Shown piece after piece: positions 61,133 through 64,000 of a stretch of DNA of 64,000 bases. Under the pieces are notes generated by a model that searched no databases, was not told the origin of the DNA, and was given only the letters and a program-made list of their open reading frames with translations. The position numbers were made by a program, and so were the translations under genes. The DNA comes from Piscibacillus salipiscarius JCM 13188 (GTDB lineage Bacteria; Bacillota; Bacilli; Bacillales; Alkalibacillaceae), in assembly GCF_001311865.1 (NCBI RefSeq), contig NZ_BBCD01000012.1, positions 26,731 to 90,730 of the forward strand, read 5' to 3'. Within the stretch, counting starts at the first letter, position 1, and each line of letters begins with the position of its first letter.

Positions 61133-61163
61133 CCCTTCAATATTAAAGGACAACATTGAAGGG
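61133..61163 (-). terminator. Terminator behind the lipoprotein gene
   Basis: A perfect 9-bp stem CCCTTCAAT / ATTGAAGGG with a 13-base loop, followed on the minus strand by TTTTAG; 20 bases after the stop codon. Confidence 0.75.
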
Positions 61164-61183
61164 CTATAAGAATCAAAAATTAA

Positions 61184-62260
61184 TTATTCTTTTATTGTTA
61201 TTTCTTTCTCAGCGATTCGATCTCCATCAGATTGTTCTTCTACAAGCTCCCCATTTAAATTTTCTCCGTTTTCTCCATATTTTTCTATAGCATCTGGCCA
61301 ATTGGAAGAAGAGATACTAAACTTAAGAAGTAACTTATAATCTTTTAAACTTCCGTCCTTAGATTTATTTTTAAATATGACGTTAAAAGAACCATCTGGC
61401 TTTATAGTAACGAATTCAGACATACCACTTCTAGAACCACTTGGCTTATTTACTAAAACTCTTAGATCATTTCCTTCAATTAAATTACTGGTACCATTAA
61501 TATACACGTAATTATCATCATAATCTAAATTTGCATCCATTCTAATATTTAGATCACCATAGTCATCAGGTTTATTGCGTGATGGGATAGGTATTTCTGC
61601 TTTAGATAAAGAACCGTCTTTGTTTCTTTCATGATACACTTCCACAAATGCTTCTTTATAATATTCATCAGAACCATACCCTTTACGTACAAATGGACCT
61701 TCTAACTTTTCTCCAAGTTCACCATAGACATCTTTAATATCACCATTACTTACACTTGGCTTAAATGTCATAGCAATTTTTAAATGATCCTTGTAATCTT
61801 CAGGAATTTCTTTTTCATATTTAAACGTCCCATCACTTTCAATTGAAGCATATCCTGATGTACCCATAAAAGTAACATCACCAATAGGTTTCTGAGCTAT
61901 ATGGATTCTAGCCCCTCCAGGTAGATTTGTTTTCCCAGCTATTTGTAGCTGATTGTCAAAAATCACCGTTTCCCCGACAATTTCTACATTAAGTTTGTCA
62001 CCACTTGAAATTTCATACCCTGCCGCATCTGCTTTAAATTCTTCTGTCTCCTCTTCCTCATTCTCTGTTTCTTCATTCTCCTCTGCTTCTTCATTCTCCA
62101 AATTACTTTCCTCTGAAGTATTATTTTCCGCATTGTTTTCTTCTTGAGATACTTCAACTTCTTCTTCATTATCTTGACTTTCATCTACTTCATTATTAGT
62201 ACAACCTACAATTACAATCATTAATAGAATAGTCAATGCTAAATAAGATTTTTTCATCAT
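61184..62260 (-). CDS. Lipoprotein with duplicated domain and acidic linker
   Basis: 358 residues. Lipoprotein signal with lipobox IVGC (Cys20), a 60-residue Glu/Asn linker (about 23-78), then two homologous domains of about 120 residues (about 88-205 and 225-340): both contain an IxG(K/T)(T/S)N beginning, a DGTFKYE/DGSFNVI strand and end in GELGEKLEG/GENGENLNG. The second is followed by an acidic tail. Extracellular, membrane-anchored, role unknown; the beta-rich repeats suggest binding. The acidic linker fits a halotolerant host. Frame intact. Confidence 0.8.
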   Translation of the reverse strand: MMKKSYLALTILLMIVIVGCTNNEVDESQDNEEEVEVSQEENNAENNTSEESNLENEEAEENEETENEEEETEEFKADAAGYEISSGDKLNVEIVGETVIFDNQLQIAGKTNLPGGARIHIAQKPIGDVTFMGTSGYASIESDGTFKYEKEIPEDYKDHLKIAMTFKPSVSNGDIKDVYGELGEKLEGPFVRKGYGSDEYYKEAFVEVYHERNKDGSLSKAEIPIPSRNKPDDYGDLNIRMDANLDYDDNYVYINGTSNLIEGNDLRVLVNKPSGSRSGMSEFVTIKPDGSFNVIFKNKSKDGSLKDYKLLLKFSISSSNWPDAIEKYGENGENLNGELVEEQSDGDRIAEKEITIKE

Positions 62261-62448
62261 ACATGTCCCCCTTTTAAAACAATTTTTGATTTTTAACCCA
62301 TCAATTCAAATATATTACAAAAAGGATTAATATATAATTATGATACAGTATAAGTTCTAGACAATGAATAGTACTTTCGACATGTCGCTGATACTATTTA
62401 TTAATAAATATCGCTAATTAATACTTCAAGATAAATAGACATTAAAAA

Positions 62449-62477
62449 GATGACCCCGAACCATTATCGAGATCATC
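62449..62477 (-). terminator. Terminator downstream of the FAD oxidoreductase and the small frame at 62492
   Basis: GATGACCCCGA / TCGAGATCATC, 11 positions with two G-U-type pairs and a 7-base loop; followed on the minus strand by TTTTTAATG. Confidence 0.6.
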
Positions 62478-62491
62478 TATGTAATACTTAA

Positions 62492-62585
62492 TTATGATGT
62501 ATTAACTTGTTTCCCAAGCTCAGCTGCTAATCCAACGAAGAAAAGTTATTTGATCATAGAGATTGGCCCGTTGTTTGTCGTTCAA
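62492..62585 (-). CDS. Possible small peptide (TTG start, one frameshift)
   Basis: About 30 codons: TTG at 62585 preceded by GAAGGG, reading MNDKQRANLYDQIT and, after removing one T near 62540, continuing FFVGLAAELGKQVNTS to TAA at 62492. A terminator follows 15 bases later. The product is a short amphipathic helix. No family recognised; it may also be the end of a lost gene. Confidence 0.35.
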
Positions 62586-62662
62586 TGCTTACCCTTCTTT
62601 TCTGTATTTCAATTAAAAATACAACTATGTTAGCAAAAACGAAGAAATTTAATCTGCAGAAG

Positions 62663-63762
62663 TCACTTATAACCTTTTATTTTAATATAAGGTCGAAGTA
62701 AATAACTGGCTATTTTTAACGGATCCATCTTGGTCGTTTGGAACACTTTTTCGGTTAAGTTACTTTGCATCGCATGAACGATTAGATCCAATTTTTTTAT
62801 TAGATAACTGCTCCATTGATCTTCTTAATATGAGAGAATCTTCATAACTTCTCCGTAGTGGTTTCATAAGTTCCTCATATTTTCCCAGACCACACAAATC
62901 ATAAGCAGCATACACACCGCTTAAAATAGAAGCATACTGTCCAAACCCCATAAAAGGCATCATCGTCCCGAAGCAATTCCCAACGTAAAATGTATTGCCG
63001 ATTCGAGCCGACCTACAAATCCCCATTGGATAACGGGTAATTTGAAATTGATCCGTAATACGTATTTTCTGATTAAACTCAGCACGCACCTTTTCGTAAA
63101 ATAGGTCCCAAAGACTGTCAAGATTCACATTCGCATTTTCAGGCAAATCAGGAATAGCTAAAGAAATATTAGCTTCATGATCCGACAATGGAATAAAGTA
63201 ACAATAACCAAAAGGAGCGATATCGTAATTAAGCCAAGCCTTCACTAGATACGGGTCAAAACTCCCCTCAATAATCGCACCTTTAATGGTGACGGTTAAA
63301 TCTTCTCTATAGTTTTTTGTCTTCTTAGCGTACTCGCCATCTCCTGTTGCCATCACCACATGGGAATGCTTGCTTAGTAATTCTTCATAAGTGTACTCTG
63401 AATGATAATGAATGGTGGATTTAGTTTGCCGTGCAAGCTGTGAATCAAATGAATCTTGCTCTCTGCCCCGAATATTAGTAAACCCAAGTGGCCCTTCAAT
63501 AACGGCTTTTTCATTTTTTGAAAAGATCTCCATGCTCTGTATATGAGAAGTAGGCTTTAAGTAAATGCCATATTCCTCAGACAACGTCTCAATACAATCA
63601 TGTACCGGCCTCTCGAAAATAGACATCATCACCTCGCCATTTACAAACCGATCACCTACCTGGCTCCGTTTTTCATAGATGGTCGGAGTGATGCCGTTTT
63701 TTTCAAGAGTAATCGCACAAGCTAATCCAGAAAGTCCAGCCCCCCATAATCACAACATCCAT
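62663..63762 (-). CDS. FAD-dependent oxidoreductase, geranylgeranyl-reductase-like (two frameshifts)
   Basis: About 366 residues. The restored N-terminus MDVVIMGAGLSGLACAITLE has the dinucleotide-binding GAGLSG (one extra G in the run near 63743 breaks it). Later: TIYEKRSQVGDRFVNGE, HSEYTYEELLSKHSHVVMATGDG, FYVGNCFGTMMPFMGFGQY and, after repair near 62785 (A7 for A8), a C-terminus ending LLRPYIKIKGYK. This is the FAD_binding_3/geranylgeranyl reductase superfamily, often reducing isoprenoid chains. Substrate unknown. Start ATG 63762 behind AAGGTGG. Confidence 0.82.
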
Positions 63763-64000
63763 TTGATACGCACCACCTTAAGGATCTTCTAACTGTATAG
63801 TCTTTCCTGACTAAGGTGATACATGTATGTTGGATACTCTCAATTCTGAGTTAATGAATAAGCAAGATCATTATTAATTTTACATTTTACTTTTTTGGAC
63901 CTAAATAACGCATAAAAAGTAAAGAATTTCATTAATAAAAGATGCACTACTTAACTAATCTTCTTTCCCACTAAAAGCACAAAAAGCCCACAAACCTTGT
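63763..64000. other. Intergenic, nothing recognised
   Basis: A/T-rich DNA without a reading frame that I can support. No hairpin, repeat or promoter stood out. Confidence 0.5.

Noticed and set aside
61953..62184. Overlapping frames (Ser-rich plus strand, Lys/Arg-rich minus strand) in the lipoprotein linker region
   Set aside because: Both are produced by the repetitive GAA/GAG codons of the acidic linker and have no start signals.

Overview
This window looks like chromosomal DNA of a low-GC, spore-forming, probably halotolerant Bacillaceae (Firmicutes). The signs are the odhAB pair, a PrkA-type kinase, Maf, a YerD-like protein, a CYP152 P450 and DUF4317/DUF817/DUF3231 proteins, together with strong AGGAGG ribosome sites, A/T-rich intergenic DNA and acidic Glu/Asp-rich proteins. 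No rRNA, tRNA, CRISPR array, insertion sequence or prophage was recognised.

Layout. 1-7.1 kb: end of an unknown gene, odhB-odhA, a short PrkA paralogue, a small membrane peptide gene and trmL. 7.1-11.5 kb: ogt, queG, an intergenic array with a 42-base period, an ABC-class ATPase and a TVP38 membrane protein. 11.6-18 kb: a DUF4349 lipoprotein, a peroxiredoxin whose catalytic Cys codon is TGA, hydrolases, DUF3231, wrbA and maf. 18-27.2 kb: CYP152 P450, an SDR, and an acyl-CoA activation operon (two AMP-dependent ligases, phosphotriesterase-like hydrolase, carboxyltransferase, MDR reductase) behind two matching 20-bp TetR-type operators. 27.4-30.4 kb: a secreted coiled-coil protein with DUF6114 and DUF6230 proteins. 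30.8-42.6 kb: a LuxR regulator facing a beta-oxidation operon (SCP2, two acyl-CoA dehydrogenases, hydratase, SDR, thiolase, second SCP2, acyl-CoA ligase, thioester-reductase-like SDR, aldehyde dehydrogenase). 42.8-51.5 kb: MBL hydrolase, DUF4317, DUF817, a YerD/acetolactate-synthase/aldehyde-dehydrogenase operon and a GNAT. 51.6-61 kb: two sodium:solute symporter systems (DUF4212 type and DUF485 type) with a LytS/LytTR two-component pair. A 2.3-kb island of unrelated small genes, bounded by related repeats carrying ACTAACGCCC, sits between the regulator and the DUF4212 transporter. 61-64 kb: a lipoprotein with a duplicated domain and a FAD oxidoreductase.

Reading frames. About thirty genes, housekeeping ones included (odhA, queG, thiolase, acetolactate synthase), are split by single-base frameshifts, nearly always in homopolymers (one A or T missing, sometimes one G or C extra). 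I read these as consensus errors of a long-read assembly rather than decay, and describe each as one gene with its break points. The in-frame TGA of the peroxiredoxin is of a different kind and is the most interesting single feature.

How it fits together. Much of the window handles acyl-CoA and short carboxylates: two ligase/beta-oxidation clusters, the TCA-cycle 2-oxoglutarate dehydrogenase, and acetate/pyruvate-type symporters. The DUF4212 symporter promoter carries a perfect match to the CcpA cre consensus and a 21-bp-spaced direct repeat typical of LytTR regulators, which links it to the neighbouring two-component system.
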